Assembly (NCBI GenBank): GCA_965249785.1
Contig: CBDFMU010000043.1
Span: forward strand, 62,001 to 126,000
Length of the DNA: 64,000 nucleotides
Source: M3007 sp965249785
GTDB taxonomy: Bacteria; Bacteroidota; Bacteroidia; Chitinophagales; Saprospiraceae
Direction: 5' to 3'
Of the stretch, positions 26,133-35,777 are shown in pieces. Position numbers and translations under genes: made by a program. The notes under the pieces were generated by a model that saw nothing but the letters and a program-made list of their open reading frames with translations, was not told the DNA's origin and did no database searches. Numbering within the stretch: the stretch's first letter is position 1; every line of letters begins with the position of its first letter.

Positions 26133-27461
26133 TTGAAAGACGCTTACGCCGCCCTTCGCCTGCCCGCCTATCGCCGCTTCCTGTCTATGCGCCTGACCAT
26201 GACGCTGGCTACCCAGATCATGTCGGTGTCGGTGGGATATTTTGTGTACGAAATCACGGGCGACCCGCTGATGCTCGGTTTTATTGGCTTAACGGAGGCC
26301 ATTCCAGCCATTGGCATTAGTTTGTACGCTGGCCATTTGGCCGATAAACTCAACCGTCGGAACATTCTGGTGGGCTGCGTTTCTCTGCAAACCCTGTGTG
26401 CTTCGGCTCTTCTGCTGATCGTGCTGAATCGTTATGAGCTATCGCAAACCCATTTATTGATGGGCATTTACGCGGTCATGTTCTGCACGGGAATTGCCCG
26501 GGGATTTTTTAGTCCCACCAATTTCGCTTTTTTGCCGCAACTGGTGCCTAAAGAAATATTGCCCAACGCTATTGCCTGGAATAGCAGTACCTGGGAAGTG
26601 GCGAGCATCACGGGGTTGGGTATTGGCGGATTGCTGTACGGTTTTGTGGGCGTATCTGCCGCTTTTATGGTGATGCTGGGCTTATGTGTTGTGGCGTTGG
26701 TCATCGTGCTGAGCATTGCACCACGCCCGCTTCCGGTGGCCGATTTTTCGGAGACGGCATTGGTACGCATCAAAGCCGGTTTGCGGTTTGTTTTTAATAA
26801 CCAATTGATTGTCAGTGCTATTGCGTTGGATCTATTTGCCGTACTCTTCGGCGGAGCAGTGGCCTTGCTGCCAGTTTTTGCCAAGGATATTTTACACGTC
26901 GGAGCGCAAGGCCTGGGCGTATTGCGCGCCGCTATGTCGGTGGGAGCCATCAGCACGGCCTTCTTTTTGGCGCACCGGCCCTTGCACCGGGGAGCGGGCA
27001 AAATCATGCTGGCCTGTGTAGCGGGCTTTGGTATGTGCATGATCGGATTTGGCCTGAGCCGCATTTTTTGGCTGTCGTTCTTTTTCCTGTTTTTGGCCGG
27101 CGTGTTTGATGAAGTAAGCGTATTTCTGCGTTCCTCTCTGGTACAGTTCCAGACACCCGACCACATGAAAGGACGCGTATCGTCGGTCAACAGTATTTTT
27201 ATTACTTCTTCCAACGAGATCGGTGCCTTCGAAAGCGGAGTAGCAGCTCGCTTTTTGGGGACGGTACCTGCCGTCGTTTTAGGGGGACTGATGACGCTGT
27301 TGGTGGTGGGCATTACCTGGTGGCGCGCCCCGAAATTGCGCAAGCTCAACTTCGACCAAAGCGGTGCCGAGGAAATAGCAGAGCAACCCGCTCCACCGAT
27401 GCGAGAAGAAGAGACCCCGATAGACGAGTTTTTAGTTAAGAAAAATCCGCCAGTTAATTAG
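26133..27461 (+). CDS. MFS transporter (enterobactin exporter EntS/DitE-like)
   Basis: A membrane protein of ~442 residues with 12 predicted helices. It starts with the typical KDAYAALRLPAYRRFLSMRL, then GYFVYEITGDPLMLGFIGL and the loop motif GHLADKLNRRNILVG, and ends with a hydrophilic Glu-rich tail. This branch includes exporters of siderophores or drugs; the substrate is unknown. No ATG fits the family start. I propose TTG at 26133 just before KDAYAALR. A longer TTG frame from 26031 and a shorter ATG at 26187 are alternatives; the latter would cut into the conserved N-terminus. Confidence 0.8.
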   Translation: MKDAYAALRLPAYRRFLSMRLTMTLATQIMSVSVGYFVYEITGDPLMLGFIGLTEAIPAIGISLYAGHLADKLNRRNILVGCVSLQTLCASALLLIVLNRYELSQTHLLMGIYAVMFCTGIARGFFSPTNFAFLPQLVPKEILPNAIAWNSSTWEVASITGLGIGGLLYGFVGVSAAFMVMLGLCVVALVIVLSIAPRPLPVADFSETALVRIKAGLRFVFNNQLIVSAIALDLFAVLFGGAVALLPVFAKDILHVGAQGLGVLRAAMSVGAISTAFFLAHRPLHRGAGKIMLACVAGFGMCMIGFGLSRIFWLSFFFLFLAGVFDEVSVFLRSSLVQFQTPDHMKGRVSSVNSIFITSSNEIGAFESGVAARFLGTVPAVVLGGLMTLLVVGITWWRAPKLRKLNFDQSGAEEIAEQPAPPMREEETPIDEFLVKKNPPVN

Positions 27462-27522
27462 TAGGGTGCCAATACCATAGATGAAAAACCGGGATGCCGC
27501 TTTGCTCCATTTGCCCTTTGAT

Positions 27523-29397
27523 TTATTGCCCACGCGGCCACACGTTGTTTTTTTGATCCACATCCGGCACTGTTTTCGTGCCTAAGTGAGCGGTTTTGAT
27601 GGTCTTACCCGCTGTGCCAGGCACCCGTATTTGCTTTTTGCCATCCTTCCAGATTGCAGCAGTCTCGTGCAGGGTTTCTGTGGTGCCATCTTCATATTCT
27701 ACAGCCAGGAGGATTGACACAGGCTGTTCACCAAGTCGCTCCACCACCACATCCGGACGGTTGGTTATATCGTTCTGTTTAATTTGCTGAATCGCGAGGT
27801 CAGGGTAGGCCCATTCAAAAAACCAGGGCTTCCAGAACCAGTCAAGATTTTCTCCCGAAACACTGTTCCAGGTATTAAAAAAATCGAAGGGCGCGGGATG
27901 CTTGCCTTTCCAGCGATCCATATATTCGGTCATAGTGCTATGGAATTTCTCGTAGCCCAGCATATCCAGCAAGGTAAAATAAGCCTGCTGTGGCCGTTGG
28001 TAGGAAGCATTGCGATAGGCAGTAGTGAGGTTGCGGGCGCGTACCATCGGCGGCACGTCATTGTCTGTACCAGCGATGGACGAGTAGTCGCGCACCCGGC
28101 CTATGGTGTGTTTGCTCAACGAATCGGAGAGCATATAATCGAAAAAAGCCGCCCAGCCCTCATCCATCCAGGCGTAATCCTGCTCATTGATGCCCATCAT
28201 AAAAGGGAAATAGGTGTGCGATACCTCGTGTACGGTCAGCGTCATCGGGGAGTTGGTACCCTGACTGGCATCATTGCACATCATTGGGTATTCCATGCCG
28301 TCATTGCCATTAAAAACCGTCTCGGAAGGATAAGGAAAAGGATAACCAGGTAGCCAGGTACTCATCAGTTGAATACCATCGGCAGCAATGCGCGCCACTG
28401 TTTTGTAATCCGTAGAAGCAGTATTATAAACGGCACTAACGAAAGTACGGCGTTTAGTACGATCATCCACGACGACAGAAGTGGCATCCCAATTATAATG
28501 ATCGCTGGCCGCCAGGGCAAAATCAGGAACATCGGTGGCGGTAAAGTGGAAAACGGTGGGTGCTTTTTTGCGGAAAACCTGACCGGCTTTTAAATCATTT
28601 TCCGAAAAAACAGGAACTACTTGTGCGCTGGTATGGGCACTTTTCCAGCGTTCCAACACGGCTGGCAGGAATAGATCGGCGGCATTTTGCCATTCCCCGG
28701 TGGCCCACATCTGGAAACCAGCGGGCCAGGTAAAGGTCACGTCGTAATTGCCAAATTCGTGATAGAATTCCTGCAAACCGGAGTACGGAGCCGAAGCCCA
28801 ACCATTCAAATCGTCATACACCGCGATCTGCGGATACCAGTAAGAGATAAAAAAAGTCGTGGAATCGCACACGCACTCGCGGGACGCATCTTCGCCGGCG
28901 GGCAAAATGTAAGACCAGCGTACAGTCAGGGTGGCCGTTGTTTTGGGCAGCAAAGGTGTACTGCCCAGTTGGACATTCATAAAAGTGTTGGCGCGTGGAC
29001 GGTCTTTCGCTTCCACTTTTTGGCCATTATAGGTAAGGACTTCGATGTTCACGCCGTCGTCCACGTCGGAGGCGATGACATCGCTATAACGCAGCCCGCC
29101 TTTTTTATAGAGATCGTGTTGCAACTTGAAGCGAATCTGTTTGAGCGTATCGGGGCTGTTATTGACGTAGGTGATCGTCTCTTCGCCACTCAATCGTCGG
29201 GTCTTGGGTTCCAGGCTAGCCTTGATGAGATAGTTGGCGCGGTTTTGCCAATATTTAGGACCGGGCTTCCCATCCCAACTACGCGTACCTGCGGTGTAGG
29301 CTTTTTGCAAATTACGCGGAAAAAAGAGCGTGGTTTGGGCAGTCATGGCAGGCAGCATAGCCAGCATCAATCCAAGAGCAAACAGAAATCGGCGCAT
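27523..29397 (-). CDS. M1 family zinc metallopeptidase
   Basis: A 624-residue exported gluzincin. After the signal peptide (to AMTAQ) there is an M1 N-terminal beta domain. The catalytic domain has NGNDGMEYPMM, corresponding to the GxMEN substrate motif, and HEVSH followed 18 residues later by the Glu of WMDEGWAAFF. This gives the HExxH-x18-E zinc site. It would trim N-terminal residues from peptides in the periplasm. Convergent with the upstream MFS gene and divergent from the small outer-membrane protein on its other side. Confidence 0.9.
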   Translation of the reverse strand: MRRFLFALGLMLAMLPAMTAQTTLFFPRNLQKAYTAGTRSWDGKPGPKYWQNRANYLIKASLEPKTRRLSGEETITYVNNSPDTLKQIRFKLQHDLYKKGGLRYSDVIASDVDDGVNIEVLTYNGQKVEAKDRPRANTFMNVQLGSTPLLPKTTATLTVRWSYILPAGEDASRECVCDSTTFFISYWYPQIAVYDDLNGWASAPYSGLQEFYHEFGNYDVTFTWPAGFQMWATGEWQNAADLFLPAVLERWKSAHTSAQVVPVFSENDLKAGQVFRKKAPTVFHFTATDVPDFALAASDHYNWDATSVVVDDRTKRRTFVSAVYNTASTDYKTVARIAADGIQLMSTWLPGYPFPYPSETVFNGNDGMEYPMMCNDASQGTNSPMTLTVHEVSHTYFPFMMGINEQDYAWMDEGWAAFFDYMLSDSLSKHTIGRVRDYSSIAGTDNDVPPMVRARNLTTAYRNASYQRPQQAYFTLLDMLGYEKFHSTMTEYMDRWKGKHPAPFDFFNTWNSVSGENLDWFWKPWFFEWAYPDLAIQQIKQNDITNRPDVVVERLGEQPVSILLAVEYEDGTTETLHETAAIWKDGKKQIRVPGTAGKTIKTAHLGTKTVPDVDQKNNVWPRGQ

Positions 29398-29621
29398 AAG
29401 TCTTTGAAAATGTAGCGGTTAAATGTTCAATGGCGAAGATACGCAGCTAAAAAGGTTGGACAAGATGCTTTCTACAAATAGTGCTGGGGAAAATCCAAGC
29501 GGAGAGTTCCGGGAAAGGCATACTTTTTTAGGGATTTTGTGTGATAATGGTCGATCAAAAATTAATTGGAAGACCAAAAAAATTAAGAGTAAACACAAAT
29601 TTAACTTTTAACTTTTAACTT

Positions 29622-30245
29622 ATGGTTATGCGCAAATTTATTTTAATATTACTGCTGGCTGGCCTGCTATTTAGTCAGGCTTGCAACCCGATTTATTATT
29701 CACCTAATACGCAAAACGTACCGCTGCTGTCTGGGAGAGGCGACCATAGTGTAGGCGTTTCCGGCAATGACACGCATATTGAAATACAGGCTGCGTATGC
29801 TGCCAACGACCACTTTGGGCTGGGTCTGGACGCAGGGTTTGTAAAACAAAAAGATGATGACGAAGGGGATGGCGGCAAAGGGAAATTCGGGGAAGTACAG
29901 GCCGGTTATTTCACCAATTTTTCGGAGCATTTCGTCTTCGAAACGTATGCACTGCTGGGATTTGGAAGTGTGGAAAACCATTTTCCTTCCACCTTAGCCT
30001 TTAACCCAAACACTGACGGACGCATTGAAAGCAATTTGCTGCGCGTTGGTTTACAGCCTGCCATTGGGTATCGCAGCCGTTTTTTTGAAGCCGCCGTATC
30101 TGCGCGACTGGCGAACCTGAATTTTTCTAATGCTCGTGGCAGCCTTATTTTTGACCAGCTCGATCAAGCTGGCTACCTGGAAAATAACAAAAGTATGTGG
30201 CTGATAGAGCCTGCCTTGACCCTGCGTGGGGTACGGATTTTCTGA
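29622..30245 (+). CDS. Putative outer-membrane beta-barrel lipoprotein, C-terminus frameshifted
   Basis: The 207-residue frame has a signal with a lipobox-like FSQAC (Cys21) and alternating beta strands (HSVGVSGNDTHIEIQAAYAA, EVQAGYFTNF, FVFETYALLGFG), like Bacteroidota barrel or adhesin lipoproteins. It stops at 30245, but the next frame continues plausibly: if one G were added to the GGGG run at 30228-30231, the product would go on as GGTDFLKLQIQLGLS and end with a barrel-like strand GQLTIGLVYRPRR at 30349. The intact gene is therefore probably 29622-30349 (about 242 residues). The break is either a homopolymer error or a recent mutation. Confidence 0.65.
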   Translation: MVMRKFILILLLAGLLFSQACNPIYYSPNTQNVPLLSGRGDHSVGVSGNDTHIEIQAAYAANDHFGLGLDAGFVKQKDDDEGDGGKGKFGEVQAGYFTNFSEHFVFETYALLGFGSVENHFPSTLAFNPNTDGRIESNLLRVGLQPAIGYRSRFFEAAVSARLANLNFSNARGSLIFDQLDQAGYLENNKSMWLIEPALTLRGVRIF

Positions 30246-30349
30246 AATTACAAATTCAGCTGGGCCTCAGTGCCAACCTGACCAATACAGATTTTCGGCA
30301 GGATAAAGGGCAGCTGACCATAGGATTGGTGTACCGGCCAAGGCGATAA

Positions 30350-30667
30350 AATCCGGGATTTTTCGAGCATTTAGGAGTACGGCTTGATCTGTTTAAAACG
30401 GGTCAAGCCGTCCCATTTTAGGGGATTCTTTTCTATTTCCACGCAACCCATGGCGACTAAAATTCGTGTTGGGCTAAGGTCATACCTGCTTATGCCCGCT
30501 GAATGCAAAAAAAATGTAAAGCGATACTACCTGGAACAATATTTTTGCAGCCGCTTATTTTTCACCTAAACATCGTATTTTTGATTACTGACAAACAAAG
30601 GATTTTCCCAAACCGATTATTCTTTTTTTGGCTTAAACCGTTCATTTTTAACTTAATACGCTTTCGA
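30350..30667. other. Intergenic region with a hairpin upstream of the M43 protease gene
   Basis: About 318 bp. It contains a 9-bp inverted repeat, 30379-30387 / 30403-30411, that could be a terminator but has no strong T-run. It also has TATTTTTG at 30576-30583, a -7-like element 85 nt before the protease start, without a well-spaced -33 TTG. Confidence 0.4.
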
Positions 30668-32623
30668 ATGTTTAAAAAACTATCCCTTGTTTTTGCAGTA
30701 CTTCTGCTTTTGGCCGGTCAAATCACCGCACAACAACTTCGGGTGTGCAACGCTAATGACGTGTTATTGCGCCAGCTTCAGGCGGACCCTTCCTTGCGCC
30801 AGCGCATGGATGCCATTGAAAACCAAACCAGTCAATTCATTCAATCGGGTGCTGCACAAGATCGTGTGGTGATTACTATCCCGGTAGTCGTACACGTCGT
30901 CTATAATACGAGCGTACAAAACATCACGGATGCGCAGATCCAGTCGCAAATCACGGTACTCAACACCGACTTCCGCAAAGCCAACAGCGATGTCAGCGGA
31001 GTACCTTCGGTCTTTGCAGGCTTGGCTGCTGATGCCGAAATAAATTTCTGCCTGGCCGCTCAAACGCCAGGTGGAGTTGCTACCACCGGCATTGAACGCC
31101 GCCAGACGACTACCACGTCGTTTAGCGACAATGACAACGTAAAATTTACCTCCAGCGGCGGTCTGGATGCCTGGGATGCCACCAAATACCTGAATCTCTG
31201 GGTTTGTAAATTAGGTGGTGGCATTCTTGGTTACGCACAATTCCCTGGTGGAGCAGCTTCTACCGATGGTGTCGTAATCAATTATACTGCATTTGGCTCG
31301 ACTGGTACAGCTGCTGCCCCTTATAATAAAGGCCGTACTGCTACCCACGAAGTGGGCCACTGGCTCAATCTATACCACATCTGGGGCGACGATGGCACCG
31401 GCTGCACTGGTAGCGACAACTGTGCGGATACACCCAACCAGGCCGACGAAAATTATGGTTGCCCGACTTTCCCATCAGTGAGCTGCTCCAATGGTCCGAA
31501 TGGCGATATGTTCATGAATTATATGGACTATACCGACGATGCCTGCATGTTTATGTTTACAACGGGCCAAAAAGCCCGGATGCAGGCACTGTTTGCTGCT
31601 GGCGGTGCACGGGTTTCGCTTAAAAACTCTCCGGGTTGCAGCGCGCCAAGTGGCGGTGGCACCTGTGGAGTGCCTGCCAGCCTGAATGCAGGCAGTATTA
31701 CTCAGACGAGCGCCAGCCTCAGCTGGGGTGCCGTGAGTGGGGCTACTTCCTATACGTTGGGCTGGAAACTTTCTAGTGCCAGCACATTCACCACGGTGAC
31801 TGGCTTGACTTCCGCCTCCTACGCGCTGACTGGCTTAGCCGCTAATACTGCCTATGATTATAAAGTACTGGCCGTTTGTAGCGGTACTTCCAGTGCTTAC
31901 TCGGCAGTATCATCCTTCACTACACTGGCGAGCGGCGGCGGCACCTGCGCTGATGTGTATGAGCCAAACGGTAGCCGTACTGCTGCGGTCATTATCCCGG
32001 TGAACACGACCTTCACTGCACAGATCGCCAGCTCCACGGATAAAGACTGGTACAAATTCGCCAATACCACTACTACGAAAAACATCAAAGTTGATCTGAC
32101 CACCTTGCCGGGTGACTACGATCTGGTGCTCTATAAAGGCACTACGCAAGTATATCTATCCGATAATGCTGGCACTACCAGTGAGCAGGCTATTTATAAT
32201 ACGACCAGTGCAGCAGCCACCTACTATGCCTACGTATATGGCTACAATGGTGCCTTCAGTAGTACCCAATGCTACACATTACGGGTCAGCCTTAGTTCCA
32301 GCACCTGGCGGACGGATGGTAGCACGGACGGCGAAGTGACCGAGATAGAAGTGCCAGCACTGTACCAGGGAGCCGAATTTGGGATGTTCCCGAATCCAGC
32401 TACTAGCCAACTTACTGTAGAAGTGCCAATGGAGGCCGAAAATGACGTTCAAGTATCTATCTTCGATCTGTCGGGCCGGGCTGCTATGCAACAACACCGT
32501 ACACTGGCTAAAGGCGACAACCGGATGCTCTTTAATGTGCAAAACCTTCCCAGCGGCGTATATTTTGTACAGGTCCGCAATGGCGAACAATCCAGCACTC
32601 GGAAGCTGATCGTAAACAAATAG
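30668..32623 (+). CDS. M43 (pappalysin/cytophagalysin) metalloprotease with T9SS domain
   Basis: A 651-residue secreted protease. In order: signal peptide (to ITAQQ), propeptide region, an M43 catalytic domain with the zinc motif HEVGHWLNLYH and the Met-turn NYMDYTDD. Then follow a fibronectin type III domain (about 335-420), a bacterial pre-peptidase C-terminal (PPC) domain (about 425-530) and a T9SS type A sorting domain (GMFPNPATSQLTVEV, LPSGVYFVQV). It would digest proteins outside the cell. I chose the Met at 30668 because it begins the signal peptide; the longer frame is not signal-like. A bidirectional terminator follows. Confidence 0.93.
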   Translation: MFKKLSLVFAVLLLLAGQITAQQLRVCNANDVLLRQLQADPSLRQRMDAIENQTSQFIQSGAAQDRVVITIPVVVHVVYNTSVQNITDAQIQSQITVLNTDFRKANSDVSGVPSVFAGLAADAEINFCLAAQTPGGVATTGIERRQTTTTSFSDNDNVKFTSSGGLDAWDATKYLNLWVCKLGGGILGYAQFPGGAASTDGVVINYTAFGSTGTAAAPYNKGRTATHEVGHWLNLYHIWGDDGTGCTGSDNCADTPNQADENYGCPTFPSVSCSNGPNGDMFMNYMDYTDDACMFMFTTGQKARMQALFAAGGARVSLKNSPGCSAPSGGGTCGVPASLNAGSITQTSASLSWGAVSGATSYTLGWKLSSASTFTTVTGLTSASYALTGLAANTAYDYKVLAVCSGTSSAYSAVSSFTTLASGGGTCADVYEPNGSRTAAVIIPVNTTFTAQIASSTDKDWYKFANTTTTKNIKVDLTTLPGDYDLVLYKGTTQVYLSDNAGTTSEQAIYNTTSAAATYYAYVYGYNGAFSSTQCYTLRVSLSSSTWRTDGSTDGEVTEIEVPALYQGAEFGMFPNPATSQLTVEVPMEAENDVQVSIFDLSGRAAMQQHRTLAKGDNRMLFNVQNLPSGVYFVQVRNGEQSSTRKLIVNK

Positions 32624-32782
32624 TAGTGGAATGATGAACTATATAGTTGATTTAGAAAGGTTTAGTTATTGATCGTGACTACGTTACATTCGATCTTTAT
32701 TCAAAACCACTTTGCGCTGACTATAAAGTAGGAACGATGACGCGTTTTTAGAAACAACTCATACTGTTAGTTTATAAAAATA

Positions 32783-32820
32783 AAGGACGGCTTTGCGGGT
32801 AATTCCGCGAAGCCGTCCTT
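32783..32820. terminator. Bidirectional terminator between convergent genes
   Basis: An inverted repeat with an 11-bp arm, AAGGACGGCTT at 32783-32793 and its complement at 32810-32820, extends by four pairs after one mismatch. It lies between the M43 gene and a leftward gene. Confidence 0.75.
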
Positions 32821-32842
32821 GTATGTAGAATTCTATATTCTG

Positions 32843-33265
32843 TCATCCTTCTTTTCGCCGAATGCTTTTTTTATCGTCCGACCAAAGAAAAGTATCCGGG
32901 ATAAATATTTTGGCCGTCGGTAGCTCCGTGCACTCACCAGCGGGGGTTTTTACCGTTTTTCGGTCTTTCAATTTCGTGTATATTTTTACCTGCCCCGGTG
33001 CGATTGTGTCCATTTTCACGTCATAACGTCCATTTTTGATCAGATAATCCAATATCTCCGGCGAGGCATTAGAGATTTTGATATTAGTTTCCACTAAAAT
33101 AGAATTACCCGCCCAGCTATGTAATTCATAAATATCGAGAATGTCCAGTTGGGCAGTTTTTACAGAATCTACTTCAAATACCTGGTACATCGTGCGTTCC
33201 ATTTGGCCTTGCACCAAGGTAGTCAGCAACAGGCCAACGGACAGAAAAAACAATCGGGATGTCAT
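32843..33265 (-). CDS. Small secreted protein, paralogue of the 33.5-kb gene
   Basis: A 140-residue protein with a signal peptide (to LVQGQ). The rest is beta-rich: LDILDIYELHSWAGNSILVETNI, then an EILDYLIKNGRYDV segment. It resembles the next gene (DLPGTIDVKVWDNPTVRIEISVS, MLNELATVGRYNL) in order and spacing of motifs, so the two look like diverged duplicates. They are reminiscent of adhesin-like DUF4097/DUF2807 beta-helical domains, but too short for a firm call. Function unknown. Confidence 0.65.
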   Translation of the reverse strand: MTSRLFFLSVGLLLTTLVQGQMERTMYQVFEVDSVKTAQLDILDIYELHSWAGNSILVETNIKISNASPEILDYLIKNGRYDVKMDTIAPGQVKIYTKLKDRKTVKTPAGECTELPTAKIFIPDTFLWSDDKKSIRRKEG

Positions 33266-33454
33266 AATTTCAACGTATTGTCAGCCCAAAGCAGGGCGAG
33301 TGAGAAATATATACTTGATAAAAAGACGAAACGGAAGGGTAGAAGTCACTCCCTTACAACCGATGGTCGCTACCAACAACGTTGGTTTGGTAGCCGTAGT
33401 TTATAGAAATACCCTGTACTGAGGGAGTCATTTTAGACAGGCAGAAAAAAGAAA

Positions 33455-33485
33455 TCCCGAACTTTCCTGCAAGAAAAGTTCGGGA
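33455..33485 (-). terminator. Intrinsic terminator (leftward)
   Basis: The stem TCCCGAACTTT / AAAGTTCGGGA at 33455-33485 is followed, on the minus strand, by a T-rich run. It ends the gene to its right. Confidence 0.75.
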
Positions 33486-33510
33486 CATAGGCACCATGAC
33501 TCTGTAATGG

Positions 33511-33936
33511 CTACTCCTTTTTCGCGTCAGCCAGCACTTCGGTATTGTGTATTTCAACTTTCAGCTCCTTGGGTGCATACACCACAAAAGAAAGCGTCTC
33601 CCGAATAGTTTCGCCCTTCACGCGCACTTGTTTGGCCATATTCGGCGCACTGATTAGAAATTGCGTGGGGGTAGAGGTAGAAACCAGATTGTAACGGCCC
33701 ACCGTGGCCAATTCATTGAGCATAGCATTGTTGCCAGAAGGCAAGCTTACGCTAATTTCAATACGGACGGTGGGATTATCCCAAACTTTCACGTCTATCG
33801 TGCCAGGGAGGTCAAGCGTAATGGTGCTCTGTCCGTCGGTATTAAAGCTTTTATTGAAAGTCTTGGCCGCAGTTTGGGCAGAAAGGGGTGCTGCGGCAGC
33901 CAACAATGCTATCAGAAAAGTGGAACGTGTGTTCAT
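33511..33936 (-). CDS. Small secreted beta-rich protein (paralogue of 32.8-kb gene)
   Basis: A 141-residue protein with a signal peptide (MNTRSTFLIALLAAAAPLSAQ). The body has STITLDLPGTIDVKVWDNPTVR and ends in FVVYAPKELKVEIHN, with little Cys. The motif order parallels the neighbouring leftward gene. A strong Shine-Dalgarno (AGGAGG at 33943-33948, 6 nt from the ATG) fixes the start at 33936. That is uncommon in this window. It is transcribed away from the PhoD gene and terminated by the hairpin at 33455-33485. Confidence 0.7.
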   Translation of the reverse strand: MNTRSTFLIALLAAAAPLSAQTAAKTFNKSFNTDGQSTITLDLPGTIDVKVWDNPTVRIEISVSLPSGNNAMLNELATVGRYNLVSTSTPTQFLISAPNMAKQVRVKGETIRETLSFVVYAPKELKVEIHNTEVLADAKKE

Positions 33937-33942
33937 AACAAA

Positions 33943-33948
33943 CCTCCT
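33943..33948 (-). promoter_or_regulatory. Unusually strong Shine-Dalgarno
   Basis: The minus strand reads AGGAGG, 6 nt before the ATG at 33936. Most other starts in the window lack such a site, which is normal for Bacteroidota; this one decides the start. Confidence 0.65.
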
Positions 33949-34154
33949 ATTTTTAAATTTATGGTTCAAAGTAAAGTTTTTTTGTTGGGAAAAGCAAGGG
34001 TTTAATAGAATTTTATTTTTAATCATACAAACGTATCAGATAGCGAGAAGGTTGGGTCGCAGTATGAAATTTTAAATTGCCAGAGAAATTGTTTACTCCA
34101 AGGCATTGCCCTTTGCCGTACCTTCGTCGCCAAACAACTTTTTTACTTACAACG

Positions 34155-35546
34155 ATGAAAAACTGGTTTCTACTGCTCATTATGCTGAGTTTTGCCTGGG
34201 CTGGATGCCAACCTGCCCACCGTATTTCCAATCATGACGAAACAATTAAAGAAAGTCTCGTCGCCGGAAATGCTGCCTTGCAAAGTGGCCCCATGCTGGG
34301 CTATGTAGATATGTTTGAGGTGTTGCTGTGGGTGCAAACCAAAGGGCCAGCCACCGCTAAAATTGTCTATTGGGACGTAGAAAAGCCTGCCGAATTATAT
34401 AGCACTTCTTCCCTGCGCACGACTGGCGAAAATGGCTACACCGCCAAACTTATTGCCGATAAAGTTCAGCCTGGTAAGAACTACGCTTACCGGGTGGAAC
34501 TCAATGGCGGCGCAGTGACGCTGCCCTATCCAACGACTTTCAAAACCCAGCCGCTCTGGCAGTACCGCACTGATCCCCCCGCTTTTTCGGTGGCTACGGG
34601 CAGCTGTGCCTACATCAACGAGGCAGCGTATGACCGTCCCGGAAAGCCTTATGGGGGTGAGTACCAGATATTTACGAGCATTTACCAGCAAAAACCCGAC
34701 CTGATGCTGTGGCTGGGCGACAACCTGTATTACCGCGAGCCGGATTGGAATACGCGCACGGGTATGCTGTACCGCTACACGCATACCCGCTCGCTCCCGG
34801 AACTTCAGCCGCTGTTGGCCGCTGCCCCGCAGTACGCCATTTGGGACGACCACGATTTCGGGCCAAACGATTCGGATGGCACCTGGATACACAAGGATGA
34901 AAGCTGGGAAGTGTTCCGCAGTTTTTGGGGCAACCCAACGTTTGGTGTAAATGGTCAGAAAGGGTGTACCACGCGTTTTCAGTATGCCGACGTAGATTTT
35001 TTTCTGTTGGATAATCGTTATTTTCGCTCTCCAGACAAGTGCGTCAGTTGCCCCAACCGCACGCTGCTGGGAAAAGAGCAACTGGAGTGGTTTTTGGCAT
35101 CGCTGGCTTCCAGTACGGCACCCTTCAAACTCGTAGCCATCGGTGGACAAGTGGTAACGACCAACGATGACGACGAAACTTGCTTTCACTATTTCCCAGC
35201 GGAACGCGATACTATCCTCGCCCGCATCGAACGAGAAAATATTAAAGGGGTGATTTTTCTCACTGGCGACCGCCACTTTACCGAGCTGAGTGCTATGAAA
35301 AACAAAGTCGGCAATTGGGTGTACGACCTCACCACTTCGCCTTTTACGTCCGGGCCTTTCGCAGGCGCGGCCATGAAGGAAGCTAACGACCTTCGGGTGC
35401 CTGGCACGGTGGTCGAAGGTCACAATTTTTCGATGCTGCGTTTTAGCGGCCCGCGCAAAGATCGCCAAATGGAGATTGCTGTGTATGATGCCGATGGCAA
35501 AGCCCTCTGGAACAAGACTATCGGCAGCAATGGAGAATTTAAATAA
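34155..35546 (+). CDS. PhoD-like alkaline phosphatase/phosphodiesterase lipoprotein
   Basis: A 463-residue exported metallophosphatase. The signal ends in a lipobox-like WAGC (Cys17). A Fn3-like N-terminal domain (about 40-130) is followed by the PhoD core: ATGSCAY, WLGDNLYYREPDWN, YAIWDDHDFGPNDSDG, FFLLDNRYFRS and LTGDRHFTEL. These hold the usual Asp, Asn, His and Tyr/Cys ligands of the Fe/Ca site. PhoD members hydrolyse phosphodiesters or phosphomonoesters, usually for phosphate supply. I chose ATG 34155 because it starts the signal peptide. Confidence 0.88.
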   Translation: MKNWFLLLIMLSFAWAGCQPAHRISNHDETIKESLVAGNAALQSGPMLGYVDMFEVLLWVQTKGPATAKIVYWDVEKPAELYSTSSLRTTGENGYTAKLIADKVQPGKNYAYRVELNGGAVTLPYPTTFKTQPLWQYRTDPPAFSVATGSCAYINEAAYDRPGKPYGGEYQIFTSIYQQKPDLMLWLGDNLYYREPDWNTRTGMLYRYTHTRSLPELQPLLAAAPQYAIWDDHDFGPNDSDGTWIHKDESWEVFRSFWGNPTFGVNGQKGCTTRFQYADVDFFLLDNRYFRSPDKCVSCPNRTLLGKEQLEWFLASLASSTAPFKLVAIGGQVVTTNDDDETCFHYFPAERDTILARIERENIKGVIFLTGDRHFTELSAMKNKVGNWVYDLTTSPFTSGPFAGAAMKEANDLRVPGTVVEGHNFSMLRFSGPRKDRQMEIAVYDADGKALWNKTIGSNGEFK

Positions 35547-35628
35547 GTAAATTGCAAAAGGTAAATTGGCAATGAGAATCAACACATTACGCAAAATTTA
35601 CCCAAACTAATTGCATTGGAAATTAAAT

Positions 35629-35718
35629 TTCTTGAAGATAGGATTATTTGATTAAATGCTTGATAATCAGGTAATTGACCGAATACTCAAACTTTCAAAA
35701 GACTTAGTCGACAATGTA
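35629..35718. repeat. Intergenic palindromic repeat, degenerate copy
   Basis: Between the PhoD gene and gpsA. It shares GATTATTTGATTAAATGCTTGATAATCA-like words (inner palindrome ACTTGATAATCAAGT) and the flank GACTTAGTCGACAAT with copies near 37.0 and 43.8 kb. It is more diverged than those. Confidence 0.6.
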
Positions 35719-35777
35719 TTTATAGCCAACGCAATGTGGTTTTGAACGAAAGTGAAATGCAAAGTGCTGATAATCAA

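Noticed and set aside
34395..35594. 399-codon minus-strand frame opposite the PhoD gene
   Set aside because: It mirrors the PhoD frame, lacks a signal or known motif, and overlaps a clear lipoprotein phosphatase on the other strand.
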